A stretch of DNA of 64,000 bases from Dactylococcopsis salina PCC 8305 (GTDB taxonomy: Bacteria > Cyanobacteriota > Cyanobacteriia > Cyanobacteriales > Rubidibacteraceae), in contig NC_019780.1 in NCBI RefSeq assembly GCF_000317615.1, forward strand, positions 3,717,009 to 3,781,008. The letters run 5' to 3'. The notes beneath the pieces were generated by a model, which searched no databases, was not told the origin of the DNA, and worked only from the letters and a program-made list of their open reading frames with translations. Shown one piece after another: positions 56,193 through 64,000 of the stretch (position 1 is the stretch's first letter; each line of letters starts with the position of its first letter). Made by a program: the position numbers and the translations under genes.

Positions 56193-57149
56193 GTGGCGCT
56201 GCTAAAAGACTTTACCGTCGATTGTGTCGAATCCAAGACTGATAATAAAACCCAAAACCAATATAGTAAATTTGTCTTAGAACCCCTAGAAAGAGGGCAG
56301 GGTTTGACCGTTGGGAATGCCCTCAGACGGGTTTTGTTATCGAACCTAGAAGGGACGGCGGTAACGGCAACTCGAATCGCAGGAGTGACCCATGAGTTTG
56401 CTACCGTCCCTGGCGTAAGAGAGGATGTTCTGGAAATCTTACTCAATCTGAAAGAGCTTGTCTTCAGAAGTTACTCCCCAGGACCTCATATTGCTCGTCT
56501 CGCCGCCACCGGACCAGCCACAATCACCGCAGGAGATTTTAATCTCCCCTCAGAAGTGGAAGTGGTTGATCCCACTGGGTATGTTGCTACCTTAGCAGAA
56601 GGGGCAAAATTAGAGATGGAAATTCGCATCGAGAGAGGAACAGGTTATCGCGTCGTTAACTTGGAAAAGGAAGATGTGAGTTCTTTAGATTTTCTCCAAA
56701 TTGATGCGGTGTTTATGCCCGTTTCTAAGGTGAAGTACACGGTGGAAGAAACTCGCATTGATGACGGGGAAAATAAAGATCGTCTGATTTTGGAAATCAC
56801 CACGAACGGTAGTGTGAAACCAGAGGAAGCACTCTCGCAAGCGGCAACAATTCTGGTGGGATTATTTAGTCCCCTCGGTAATTTGAATATTGAACCCCTT
56901 CCTGTGGAGAAGGAGGAAGAAGAAGACCCCAACGGACAGATTCCCATCGAGGAGTTGCAATTGTCCGTGAGAGCTTATAACTGTCTCAAACGAGCTCAGA
57001 TTAACTCTGTCGCTGATTTACTCGATTATAGTCACGAAGACCTCTTGGAAATCAAGAATTTTGGACAAAAATCGGCGGAAGAAGTGGTGGAAGCACTACA
57101 AGACCGCTTGGGGATTACTCTCCCTCAAGAAAAGTCAACGGCGACTTAA
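56193..57149 (+). CDS. rpoA: RNA polymerase subunit alpha
   Basis: 318 residues from the GTG at 56193 (preceded by GGGAGG). N-terminal dimerisation domain: LEPLERGQGLTVGNALRRVLLSNL and GVTHEFATVPGVREDVLEILLNLK; C-terminal domain: LSVRAYNCLKRAQINSVADLL, KNFGQKSAEEVVEAL. Assembles RNAP and binds UP elements and activators. Confidence 0.98.
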   Translation: MALLKDFTVDCVESKTDNKTQNQYSKFVLEPLERGQGLTVGNALRRVLLSNLEGTAVTATRIAGVTHEFATVPGVREDVLEILLNLKELVFRSYSPGPHIARLAATGPATITAGDFNLPSEVEVVDPTGYVATLAEGAKLEMEIRIERGTGYRVVNLEKEDVSSLDFLQIDAVFMPVSKVKYTVEETRIDDGENKDRLILEITTNGSVKPEEALSQAATILVGLFSPLGNLNIEPLPVEKEEEEDPNGQIPIEELQLSVRAYNCLKRAQINSVADLLDYSHEDLLEIKNFGQKSAEEVVEALQDRLGITLPQEKSTAT

Positions 57150-57183
57150 ATTGATATAAAAAAACTAGAAAAGGAGGCTGATC

Positions 57184-57534
57184 ATGCGTCATCGTTGTCG
57201 TGTTAAAAAACTCGGTCGTCCGGCGGATCAACGTCGGGCGTTACTGCGATCGCTAACCACAGAATTAATTAGACACGGACAGATTACGACAACAAAAACC
57301 CGTGCGAAGGCTGTACGTTCGGAAGTCGATCGAATGATTACTTTAGCCAAAGATGGCTCTTTGTCCGCACGGAGACGAGCATTAGGCTATATGTATGATA
57401 AACAATTAGTCCATCAGTTGTTTGCCAATGCTCAAGAACGATATGGTAATCGTAATGGCGGTTACACTCGGGTTTTGAGAACGATTCGCCGTCGCGGTGA
57501 TAATGCGGAAATGGCTGTGATTGAGTTAGTGTAA
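57184..57534 (+). CDS. rplQ: 50S ribosomal protein L17
   Basis: 116 residues: [45 protein letters not shown] precedes the ATG. Near the exit tunnel. Confidence 0.98.
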   Translation: MRHRCRVKKLGRPADQRRALLRSLTTELIRHGQITTTKTRAKAVRSEVDRMITLAKDGSLSARRRALGYMYDKQLVHQLFANAQERYGNRNGGYTRVLRTIRRRGDNAEMAVIELV

Positions 57535-57539
57535 AATTG

Positions 57540-58373
57540 GTGAGTGAGTCAGCGCAAAAAAAACGGGTTGCTTTAGTGGTTCAATACTTGGGAACTGCGT
57601 TTTATGGCTGGCAACGTCAACCGCACTATCGAACGGTACAAGAGGAAATCGAAAAGGCGATTAATCGCACGGTTTCTTCTTCACAGTGGATTCCCTTACA
57701 TGGCGCTGGACGCACTGATAGCGGTGTCCATGCGGCGGCGCAGGTGGCTCATTTTGATGTCATTAGCCCAATTCCTGCGGAAAAGTTCGCGATCGTGCTG
57801 AATAAGCAGTTAGGGAATGATCTCCTGATTCGAGCTTCGGCACAGGTGGCTTCAGATTGGCACGCCCGTTTTAGTGCTAGTTATCGGCGTTATCGGTACA
57901 CCCTTTACACCGCCAACCCTCCTAACTTGTTTCTTGCGCCCTTCAGTTGGCATTATTATTATGCTCCTCTGAACACAGCATCGATCGAAGCGGCTTTAAA
58001 GCCATTACTGGGATACCATGATCTCGCCGCCTTTTGTCGTGCGGGTTCAGAGCGATCGCACACATGGGTGGAAGTGCAAGCTGTCCAGTGTATCCGTAAA
58101 GGATCGATTGTCGAGATCGAAATTCAAGCGGATGGCTTTTTATACGGGATGGTGCGCTTGTTAGTGGGAATGCTGGTGAAAGTGGGAACAGGCGAACTGA
58201 GTACCGAAGCGTTTCGAGAGATTTGGCAGGAAAAACAGCGCGATCGCGTCAAGTATTCCGCACCCGCAAAAGGACTTTGTTTATTACGGGTGGGATATGA
58301 AGAGTTTCCCTTTCCCGAATCCATTTGGTTTAATAGCCAACCTCATTTTAATTTAGATGCTACAGAAGAATAA
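57540..58373 (+). CDS. truA: tRNA pseudouridine synthase A
   Basis: About 277 residues from GTG 57540 (or TTG 57537). RVALVVQYLGTAFYGWQRQ, catalytic Asp in GAGRTDSGVHA, SFxxRRYRY-like ASYRRYRYTLY. Modifies U38-40 of tRNA anticodon arms. 2-5 bases after rplQ. Confidence 0.95.
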   Translation: MSESAQKKRVALVVQYLGTAFYGWQRQPHYRTVQEEIEKAINRTVSSSQWIPLHGAGRTDSGVHAAAQVAHFDVISPIPAEKFAIVLNKQLGNDLLIRASAQVASDWHARFSASYRRYRYTLYTANPPNLFLAPFSWHYYYAPLNTASIEAALKPLLGYHDLAAFCRAGSERSHTWVEVQAVQCIRKGSIVEIEIQADGFLYGMVRLLVGMLVKVGTGELSTEAFREIWQEKQRDRVKYSAPAKGLCLLRVGYEEFPFPESIWFNSQPHFNLDATEE

Positions 58374-58376
58374 ATT

Positions 58377-58820
58377 ATGACACTTCATCAAACCCCCCAA
58401 CCGAAAGTAGATACATTAGAAGAACAATGGTATGTCATTGATGCCACAGGTTATCGCGTGGGTCGTTTGGCGACCAAAATCGCCGAGATTATTCGGGGTA
58501 AAAATAAACCTCAATTTACGCCCCACATGGATACAGGTGATTTTGTGATCGTAATTAACGCCGAAAAAGTAACCCTAAGCGGTAACAAACCCAATGATAA
58601 ACTTTATCGCCGTCATTCAGGACGACCAGGCGGCATGAAAGTAGAAACCTTTAACCAACTCCAACAGAGAATCCCCGAACGGATTATTGAAAAAGCGGTT
58701 AAGGGAATGTTGCCCAAAAATCGTTTAGGTCGCCAAATCTTTCAGAAATTAAAAGTCTATTCGGGGCCCGAACATCCCCATCAAGCACAAAAACCGATTA
58801 CTATTACCCCTTCTAACTAA
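58377..58820 (+). CDS. rplM: 50S ribosomal protein L13
   Basis: 147 residues: [40 protein letters not shown] and [30 protein letters not shown]. 50S assembly. Only 3 bases after truA. Confidence 0.98.
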   Translation: MTLHQTPQPKVDTLEEQWYVIDATGYRVGRLATKIAEIIRGKNKPQFTPHMDTGDFVIVINAEKVTLSGNKPNDKLYRRHSGRPGGMKVETFNQLQQRIPERIIEKAVKGMLPKNRLGRQIFQKLKVYSGPEHPHQAQKPITITPSN

Positions 58821-58842
58821 ATAAACAGGAGATTAAAAGATT

Positions 58843-59253
58843 ATGCAAGCAACAGATAACAATCGTGTGGTTTACTGGGGAACTGGTCGCCGCAAAAGCT
58901 CGATCGCGCGCGTGCGTCTCATTCCTGGTACAGGTGAAATCAAAGTCAATAACCGCAGTGGAGACCACTATTTCAACTACAATCCGATCTATGTCAACGC
59001 GGTAAAAGCCCCTCTGGAAACCCTGGGTTTAGAAAGCGACTATGATATCCTCGTTAATGCCCATGGTGGTGGCTTGACTGGACAAGCAGAAGCCGTCCGT
59101 TTGGGTGTGGCGAGAGCGTTATGTAAACTTGATCCAGAAAATCGTTCTCCCTTGAAAACCGAAGGCTATATGAGTCGTGATCCGCGATCGAAAGAGCGGA
59201 AAAAATACGGCTTACGGAAGGCAAGAAAAGCCCCTCAATTCTCGAAACGTTAG
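58843..59253 (+). CDS. rpsI: 30S ribosomal protein S9
   Basis: 136 residues: [45 protein letters not shown], ending [11 protein letters not shown], which contacts P-site tRNA. Confidence 0.98.
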   Translation: MQATDNNRVVYWGTGRRKSSIARVRLIPGTGEIKVNNRSGDHYFNYNPIYVNAVKAPLETLGLESDYDILVNAHGGGLTGQAEAVRLGVARALCKLDPENRSPLKTEGYMSRDPRSKERKKYGLRKARKAPQFSKR

Positions 59254-59281
59254 ATTAAACCTAATAATAAGGAGGGAAATC

Positions 59282-59512
59282 ATGGCAAAAGAAGGCATTC
59301 ATCCCCAATGGTATCCCGATGCAAAAGTAATTTGTAACGGAGAAGTAGTGATGACCGTTGGCGCAACCCAACCCGAACTTCACGTTGATGTTTGGTCGGG
59401 AAATCATCCGTTCTACACAGGAAATCAGAAAATTATTGATACCGAAGGTCGCGTCGATCGATTCTTACGGAAGTATGGAATGTTTGATGACAGTGAAGAC
59501 GAAGGGAAATAG
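59282..59512 (+). CDS. rpmE: 50S ribosomal protein L31
   Basis: 76 residues from the ATG at 59282, preceded by AAGGAGG; an upstream frame to 59177 is a continuation into rpsI and not used. EGIHPQWYPDAKVICNGEVV, SGNHPFYTGNQKI and GRVDRFLRKYG; no zinc-type CxxC, a C- version with only one Cys. Bridge between subunits. Confidence 0.95.
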   Translation: MAKEGIHPQWYPDAKVICNGEVVMTVGATQPELHVDVWSGNHPFYTGNQKIIDTEGRVDRFLRKYGMFDDSEDEGK

Positions 59513-59581
59513 ATGTAACCCGCAATCATCAGTCAAAATGATAAGGAGGAAACGACTAATAATTAATAACGAATTAACTGC

Positions 59582-60676
59582 ATGGCTGAATCTTACGTTT
59601 TAGAAAAATTGCAATCTGTCGAGGAAACCTACAACGAACTCACCCGCCGTTTAGGTGATCCTGACATTGCAACTGATCCCGATGAATTACAACGAGTTGC
59701 CAAAGCTCGTTCCTCCCTAGAGGAGACTGTAGAAACCTATAACCAGTGGAAAAAAGCTCAAGAAGACTTAAAAGAAGCTCAGGAAATCTATAAGGATGCC
59801 AGTGGCGATCCCGAAATGCAGGAACTGGCAGCTTCCGAAGTCAAGGAGTTAGAAGAAAAACTGGAACAATTGGAGCGACGGATGAAACTGTTGCTCCTCC
59901 CCCGTGATCCCAACGATGAAAAAAATACCATGTTGGAAATTCGAGCGGGAACTGGCGGTGATGAGGCTTGTCTCTGGGTGGGAGACCTGGTGAGAATGTA
60001 TTCCCGTTATGCGGAAACTCAAGGTTGGAGTCTCAGTTTAGCCAGTGAATCCCTTTCGGAAACGGGGGGATTTAAAGAGGCGATCTTGGAAATCAAAGGC
60101 GATCGGGTTTATAGTAAGTTAAAGTTTGAAGCGGGTGTGCATCGGGTGCAACGAGTGCCAGCAACTGAAGCAGGGGGACGAGTTCACACTTCCACCGCTA
60201 CCGTCGCTGTGATGCCAGAAGTGGATGATGTGGAGGTGGAAATTGATCCCAAAGATGTGGAGATTACCACCGCTCGATCGGGTGGCGCTGGGGGACAAAA
60301 TGTTAACAAGGTAGAAACCGCAGCGGATTTGTTTTATAAGCCTCTAGGGATTCGTATTTTTTGCACCCAAGAACGTTCGCAACTGAAAAACCGAGAACGG
60401 GCGATGCAGATTTTGCGATCGAAGCTGTATGAGATTAAATTACGGGAACAATATGACTCAGTTACCTCGATGCGCCGCTCTCAAGTGGGTACAGGAGGGC
60501 GATCGGAGAAAATTCGCACCTACAACTATAAAGATAATCGGGTGACGGATCATCGGCTAGGAGTGAATTTTAATCTCGAACCCGTGTTGGAAGGAAGTCT
60601 CGAAGATTTGATTCAATCTTGTATTTCCCAAGATCAACAAGAACGCTTGGCAGAATTAACGGAAAAATCAGAATAA
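59582..60676 (+). CDS. prfA: peptide chain release factor 1
   Basis: 364 residues. The PxT stop-codon motif (PAT within [14 protein letters not shown]) and GGQ ([14 protein letters not shown]) are present. Recognises UAA and UAG. AAGGAGG lies at about 59542. The methylated Gln would be that of GGQ. Confidence 0.97.
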   Translation: MAESYVLEKLQSVEETYNELTRRLGDPDIATDPDELQRVAKARSSLEETVETYNQWKKAQEDLKEAQEIYKDASGDPEMQELAASEVKELEEKLEQLERRMKLLLLPRDPNDEKNTMLEIRAGTGGDEACLWVGDLVRMYSRYAETQGWSLSLASESLSETGGFKEAILEIKGDRVYSKLKFEAGVHRVQRVPATEAGGRVHTSTATVAVMPEVDDVEVEIDPKDVEITTARSGGAGGQNVNKVETAADLFYKPLGIRIFCTQERSQLKNRERAMQILRSKLYEIKLREQYDSVTSMRRSQVGTGGRSEKIRTYNYKDNRVTDHRLGVNFNLEPVLEGSLEDLIQSCISQDQQERLAELTEKSE

Positions 60677-60888
60677 TTGTGGCTAAATGCTCAATTTAAA
60701 GTAAAATGTCACAAAATGATAAAATCAGGCTTGATCGTTTCCATTAGATGACAAAACATCAGGGATCAAGAATCAAGAGATAAAAATCTCGATCGCGCCC
60801 AATGGAAGTCATCTAAACCGAGGTGCTTCAACGGTTAAGAGTGGTTTATTATGTCCATGAGAGACGCACAGAAGATAGGAAAAAGATT

Positions 60889-62487
60889 ATGACAGACGCA
60901 CCGATCGCCCCTGTGGTGCTAGTAATCCTCGATGGTTGGGGAGAAAACCAAAGTGAGACCGCCAACGCGATCGCGCTGGGAAATACCCCAATCATGGATA
61001 GCTTGAGAGCCGTTTATCCCTTGACTCAAATCAAAGCGTCAGGGAAAGCAGTGGGTTTACCAGACGGACAAATGGGAAACTCAGAAGTCGGTCATCTCAA
61101 TATCGGCGCGGGGAGAGTTGTTCCCCAAGAGTTGGTTCGCATCAGCGACGCGGTAGAAGATGGCTCGATTTTAGAAAATGCAGCTTTGTTGGAAACCTGT
61201 GAAAAGGTGAAAGCCAGCGACGGAAAACTCCACTTAATGGGGTTATGTTCTAATGGCGGCGTTCATTCTCATCTTTCTCATTTATTGGGTTTATTGAAAC
61301 TGGCACAAGCGCAAGGTATCAGCGAGGTTTGTATTCACGCTTTCACCGATGGACGGGATACGAATCCTCACGCGGGTGTTAGCGCGATCGAGCAGATTCA
61401 AGAGTATATAGACCAAATAGGAATCGGGAAAATTGTCACCGTCAGTGGTCGCTATTACGCAATGGATCGCGATCATCGCTGGGATCGTATCCAAAAAGCC
61501 TACGATGTCATTGGTCAGGGAGAGTGTGAAACGGAAACCTCTCCCATTGAGCTTTTAAAGAGCCATTATGACCTAAAAGTCACTGACGAGTTTATTCCTC
61601 CCACTCGTATCGCTTCGGGAGGTGTAGAAGCTGGCGACGGTGTGATCTTTTTTAATTTTCGCCCCGATCGCGCTCGACAGTTGACCAGAGCCTTCACTGA
61701 TCCTGATTTTGATGGCTTCGATCGAACTTGGATTAATCCCTTACATTTTGCCACCTTTACCCAATATGACGCTTCCCTTTCGGTAGAAGTCGCCTTCAAA
61801 CCGCAAAACTTAACCAATATCTTAGGAGAAGTAATCGCCAACGCGGGATTACGACAGTTGCGAACCGCCGAAACCGAAAAATATCCTCACGTCACCTACT
61901 TTTTTAATGGCGGCGAGGAAAAACCCTTTACAGGAGAAGATCGCAAACTGATCAATAGTCCTTTAGTTTCCACTTATGACAAAGCCCCTGCAATGTCCGC
62001 CGAAGCTGTGACCGATGTCGCTTGTGAAGCCGTAGAACAAGGGATTTATTCCTTAGTGGTGATTAACTACGCAAATCCTGATATGGTTGGTCATACAGGG
62101 AATTTAAACGCCGCCATCAGCGCGATCGAAACCGTTGATAGCTGTTTAGGACGCTTGCTAGAGAGTATCAGTAAAATGGGAGGAACAGCCCTGATTACTG
62201 CTGATCATGGTAATTCCGAATACATGGCGGACGAAGCTGGGAATCCTTGGACAGCGCACACTACTAACTTAGTCCCTTTTATCTTCTTAGAAGGAGAAAA
62301 ACGTAAAATCCCAGGACATGGCGGCGAAGTCCAATTACGGGAAGGTGGCTGTTTAGCGGATATTGCTCCCACTATTCTAGAGATTTTGCAACTTCCGCAA
62401 CCGCAAGAAATGACAGGGGAGTCATTGATTGCAACTAGCAACGTTCAAGTGAAGCGTAATCGTACCCCTGTCGATATTTCCCTATAA
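60889..62487 (+). CDS. gpmI: 2,3-bisphosphoglycerate-independent phosphoglycerate mutase
   Basis: 532 residues from the ATG at 60889 (TDAPIAPVVLVILDGWG), with AGGA upstream; a longer frame is spurious. Alkaline-phosphatase-type fold: MGNSEVGHLNIGAGR holds the catalytic Ser, and ADHGNSEYMADEAGNPWTAHTTN the distal metal site. Converts 3- to 2-phosphoglycerate. Leader of about 210 bases with a few inverted repeats. Followed by secG. Confidence 0.97.
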   Translation: MTDAPIAPVVLVILDGWGENQSETANAIALGNTPIMDSLRAVYPLTQIKASGKAVGLPDGQMGNSEVGHLNIGAGRVVPQELVRISDAVEDGSILENAALLETCEKVKASDGKLHLMGLCSNGGVHSHLSHLLGLLKLAQAQGISEVCIHAFTDGRDTNPHAGVSAIEQIQEYIDQIGIGKIVTVSGRYYAMDRDHRWDRIQKAYDVIGQGECETETSPIELLKSHYDLKVTDEFIPPTRIASGGVEAGDGVIFFNFRPDRARQLTRAFTDPDFDGFDRTWINPLHFATFTQYDASLSVEVAFKPQNLTNILGEVIANAGLRQLRTAETEKYPHVTYFFNGGEEKPFTGEDRKLINSPLVSTYDKAPAMSAEAVTDVACEAVEQGIYSLVVINYANPDMVGHTGNLNAAISAIETVDSCLGRLLESISKMGGTALITADHGNSEYMADEAGNPWTAHTTNLVPFIFLEGEKRKIPGHGGEVQLREGGCLADIAPTILEILQLPQPQEMTGESLIATSNVQVKRNRTPVDISL

Positions 62488-62530
62488 GTCTTGATATCCT
62501 AGAACTCTTATCTTTAATCGAGTAAAAAAA

Positions 62531-62758
62531 ATGACAGTTGAAACCCTTTTAGAAATTACCTCCATTGCTTCAGCCCTTTTATTGATTGTTTTGGTCTTAC
62601 TTCATTCTCCCAAGAGTGATGGTTTAGGTGGGCTGAGTGGTCAATCGGAACTGTTTACCAGCACCAAAAGCGCCGAGAAGACCTTAAACCGCATTACTTG
62701 GGCGTTAGGTTTAGTGTTCATCAGCAGCACGATCGTTTTAAGCGCTGGTTGGGTGTAG
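62531..62758 (+). CDS. secG: protein translocase subunit SecG
   Basis: 75 residues, two membrane helices (about 8-26 and 53-73) with SPKSDGLGGLSG and FTSTKSAEKTLNRITW between. An auxiliary subunit of SecYE. 43 bases after gpmI, same strand. Its end TAG overlaps a TTGGGT repeat. Confidence 0.93.
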   Translation: MTVETLLEITSIASALLLIVLVLLHSPKSDGLGGLSGQSELFTSTKSAEKTLNRITWALGLVFISSTIVLSAGWV

Positions 62759-63143
62759 GTTGGGTGGAGGCTACGAAACCCAACACCAATATTCGTTATT
62801 CGTTATTCGTTATTCGTTATTTGTTCACTGATTACTGGTCACTGGGAGACGTTCCATGGAACGTCTCTACATTGGTCACTGTAAAAGGTTGGGTGGAGGC
62901 TACGAAACCCAACCTAGAATCAGTGGCTAGAATCCCCCCTAATATCAAGTTCGGGTAATTGCTTATGATTGGTGTTGGGTTTCGCGGTAGCTTCACAAGG
63001 GCCTACGTTTTATGCTCGATCGAGCGAACTTGATCTAAGCCCCCCTTATGATTGGTGTTGGGTTTCGCGGTAGCTTCACAAGGGCCTACTTTTGATCTAA
63101 TTTGTGTTGGGTTTCGCGGTAGCTGCACCCAACCTACGTTTGA
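62759..63143. repeat. repeat-rich region between secG and corA remnant
   Basis: Copies of the TTGGGT/ACCCAA family at 62756-62786, 62888-62918, 62972-63008, 63055-63091 and 63103-63136; two of these (62966, 63049) share an ATGATTGGTGTTGGGTTTCG unit followed by GGTAGCTTCACAAGGGCCTA. ATTCGTT heptamers at 62790-62822, and a 22-bp palindrome GAGACGTTCCATGGAACGTC(TC) at 62846-62867. No gene. Confidence 0.85.
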
Positions 63144-63993
63144 TCATTGATTGGATTTTTTTCTGCGGCGACGAGGCAATCGAAACTTTCTTTTATTTTT
63201 ACTCTTTTTCTCATCCGTAGGTGCAGTGGGATAGAATCTTTTTAGCCAACCATTACGCCAGAAAAATAGAATTAGCCCGATCGCAACGATCGCCATTAAG
63301 CCAAGAACTACAAAATAACTCCATTTCCAAGTTAATTCGGGCATATATTCAAAATTCATCCCATACACTCCCGCAATAAATGTAAGGGGAACAAAAATAC
63401 TAGAAACATTGTATCTAATAATAAATAAGTTAAGTAATCAACCCCGGAAGTGCGAATTTTCCCCTTATTATTTTTTAATCGCTCACGGACGGGATTAAAA
63501 CAGTCGTGGTTGGGTTCTTCTTGAAACGTTAATAAATAGCTTTTTCCTAACACAAAACTCACTTGTTGAGTATAAAACCCATCCTCTTCTGGTTTCGGTT
63601 GTACTAAGTGAACGATCACAATTAACTGCTCATTATAATCTTCTAGTTTCGGACGTTGTGGCACATTCACCACATCTTCTAGTAATAAAGGATGGAGCTT
63701 GAAAATTTGCCCAATTTGTTTTAGAATACGCTCAGAACCAAGTCCTTGTACATCTAACCAAGAAGCAGATTCACTTCCTAAATAATGTTCTAAAGTTGAA
63801 GGGTCAATATTATTTTTTTTACCGCGTGTTTCGGAGTATAATCAATTAAAATAATTTGTGAGGGAGTAGCCCCTTCTTCAATCCATAACGTTCCTGGTTC
63901 ACTTCCTGGTAAGTCGAAGAAGTAGTCAAAATAACCTTCTTTGTCCTCATCATCTTCAATAAAATCGGGATTGAACTGGGGAAATTGTGTCAT
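63144..63993 (-). pseudogene. corA: corA Mg/Co transporter pseudogene (frameshift plus internal deletion)
   Basis: Three frames belong to one CorA. N-terminal part (63993 down to 63790) stops after a run of eight A (63813-63820); shifting one base continues as NNIDPSTLEHYLG, ...PLLLEDVVNVPQRPKLEDYNEQL in the middle frame (63673-63356). After LTYLLLD the frame jumps to NVSSIFVPLTFIAGVYGMNFEYMPELTW (63368-63144), the GMN pore motif. The helical stalk of about 150 residues between them is missing. CorA needs all three, so it is non-functional. Start at 63993 seems native. Confidence 0.85.
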
Positions 63994-64000
63994 GTTAATT

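Overview
The window is a chromosomal segment of a cyanobacterium. It carries oxygenic chlorophyll genes (acsF, chlM), a cyanobacterial NDH-1 subunit (ndhN), a CruA-type lycopene cyclase, a cyanobacterial short Hfq, and many HIP1 octamers (GCGATCGC). The adjacent glycine/sarcosine and sarcosine/dimethylglycine methyltransferase genes make glycine betaine by three-step methylation of glycine. That points to a halotolerant or halophilic lineage such as Halothece/Aphanothece halophytica/Dactylococcopsis; the genus is an inference.

Layout. 1-13.9 kb: housekeeping and envelope genes: fibrillin end, PD-(D/E)XK nuclease, metallophosphoesterase, two small cyanobacterial families, a sodium:solute symporter, two large multi-membrane proteins, ffh, a HicBA toxin-antitoxin pair, Nudix, SMR-type transporter, GT2 glycosyltransferase and proB. 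14-27.7 kb: yqeG, a YyaL-type protein, cruA, acsF, chlM, nagA, dapF/hfq, an M23 peptidase, a RibD-C reductase, rnc and rnpB RNA, with short mobile repeats between them. 28-37.6 kb: betaine genes, histidine kinase, grxC, tadA, ribD, a HAD phosphatase and mreD. 38.3-42.3 kb: an IsrB-type RNA-guided (OMEGA) element. 42.3-43.4 kb: a VWA protein and ndhN. 43.9-62.8 kb: a long, nearly uninterrupted plus-strand ribosomal protein/secY/adk/infA/rpoA/truA/prfA cluster, then gpmI and secG. 63.1-64 kb: a decayed corA.

Two group II introns, each with a reverse transcriptase/maturase/HNH protein, are the most striking features. Intron 1 (31964-34314) lies inside a 14-nt overlap between the end of grxC and the start of tadA. 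Splicing would rebuild both reading frames, with tadA then starting at its native ATG four bases before the intron. Intron 2 (39543-42204, minus strand) sits upstream of isrB, inside what looks like the isrB omega (HEARO) RNA. Splicing would rejoin a 5-prime hairpin next to the VWA gene with the rest of the RNA just before isrB. Both have a 34-nt domain V, a bulged branch A seven bases from the 3-prime end, and a GTGCGA start.

The intergenic regions are full of small repeats: a palindromic family (TTGGGT...ACCCAA type, at least 15 copies), heptamer arrays that abut start codons (yqeG, rplP, adk), a 173-bp MITE with 16-bp inverted ends and a 12-bp target duplication, a 232-bp element with a 7-bp duplication, and runs of the GGCAAGAGGC type. 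No complete transposase gene and no CRISPR array were seen, and no tRNA or rRNA gene was recognised by eye.
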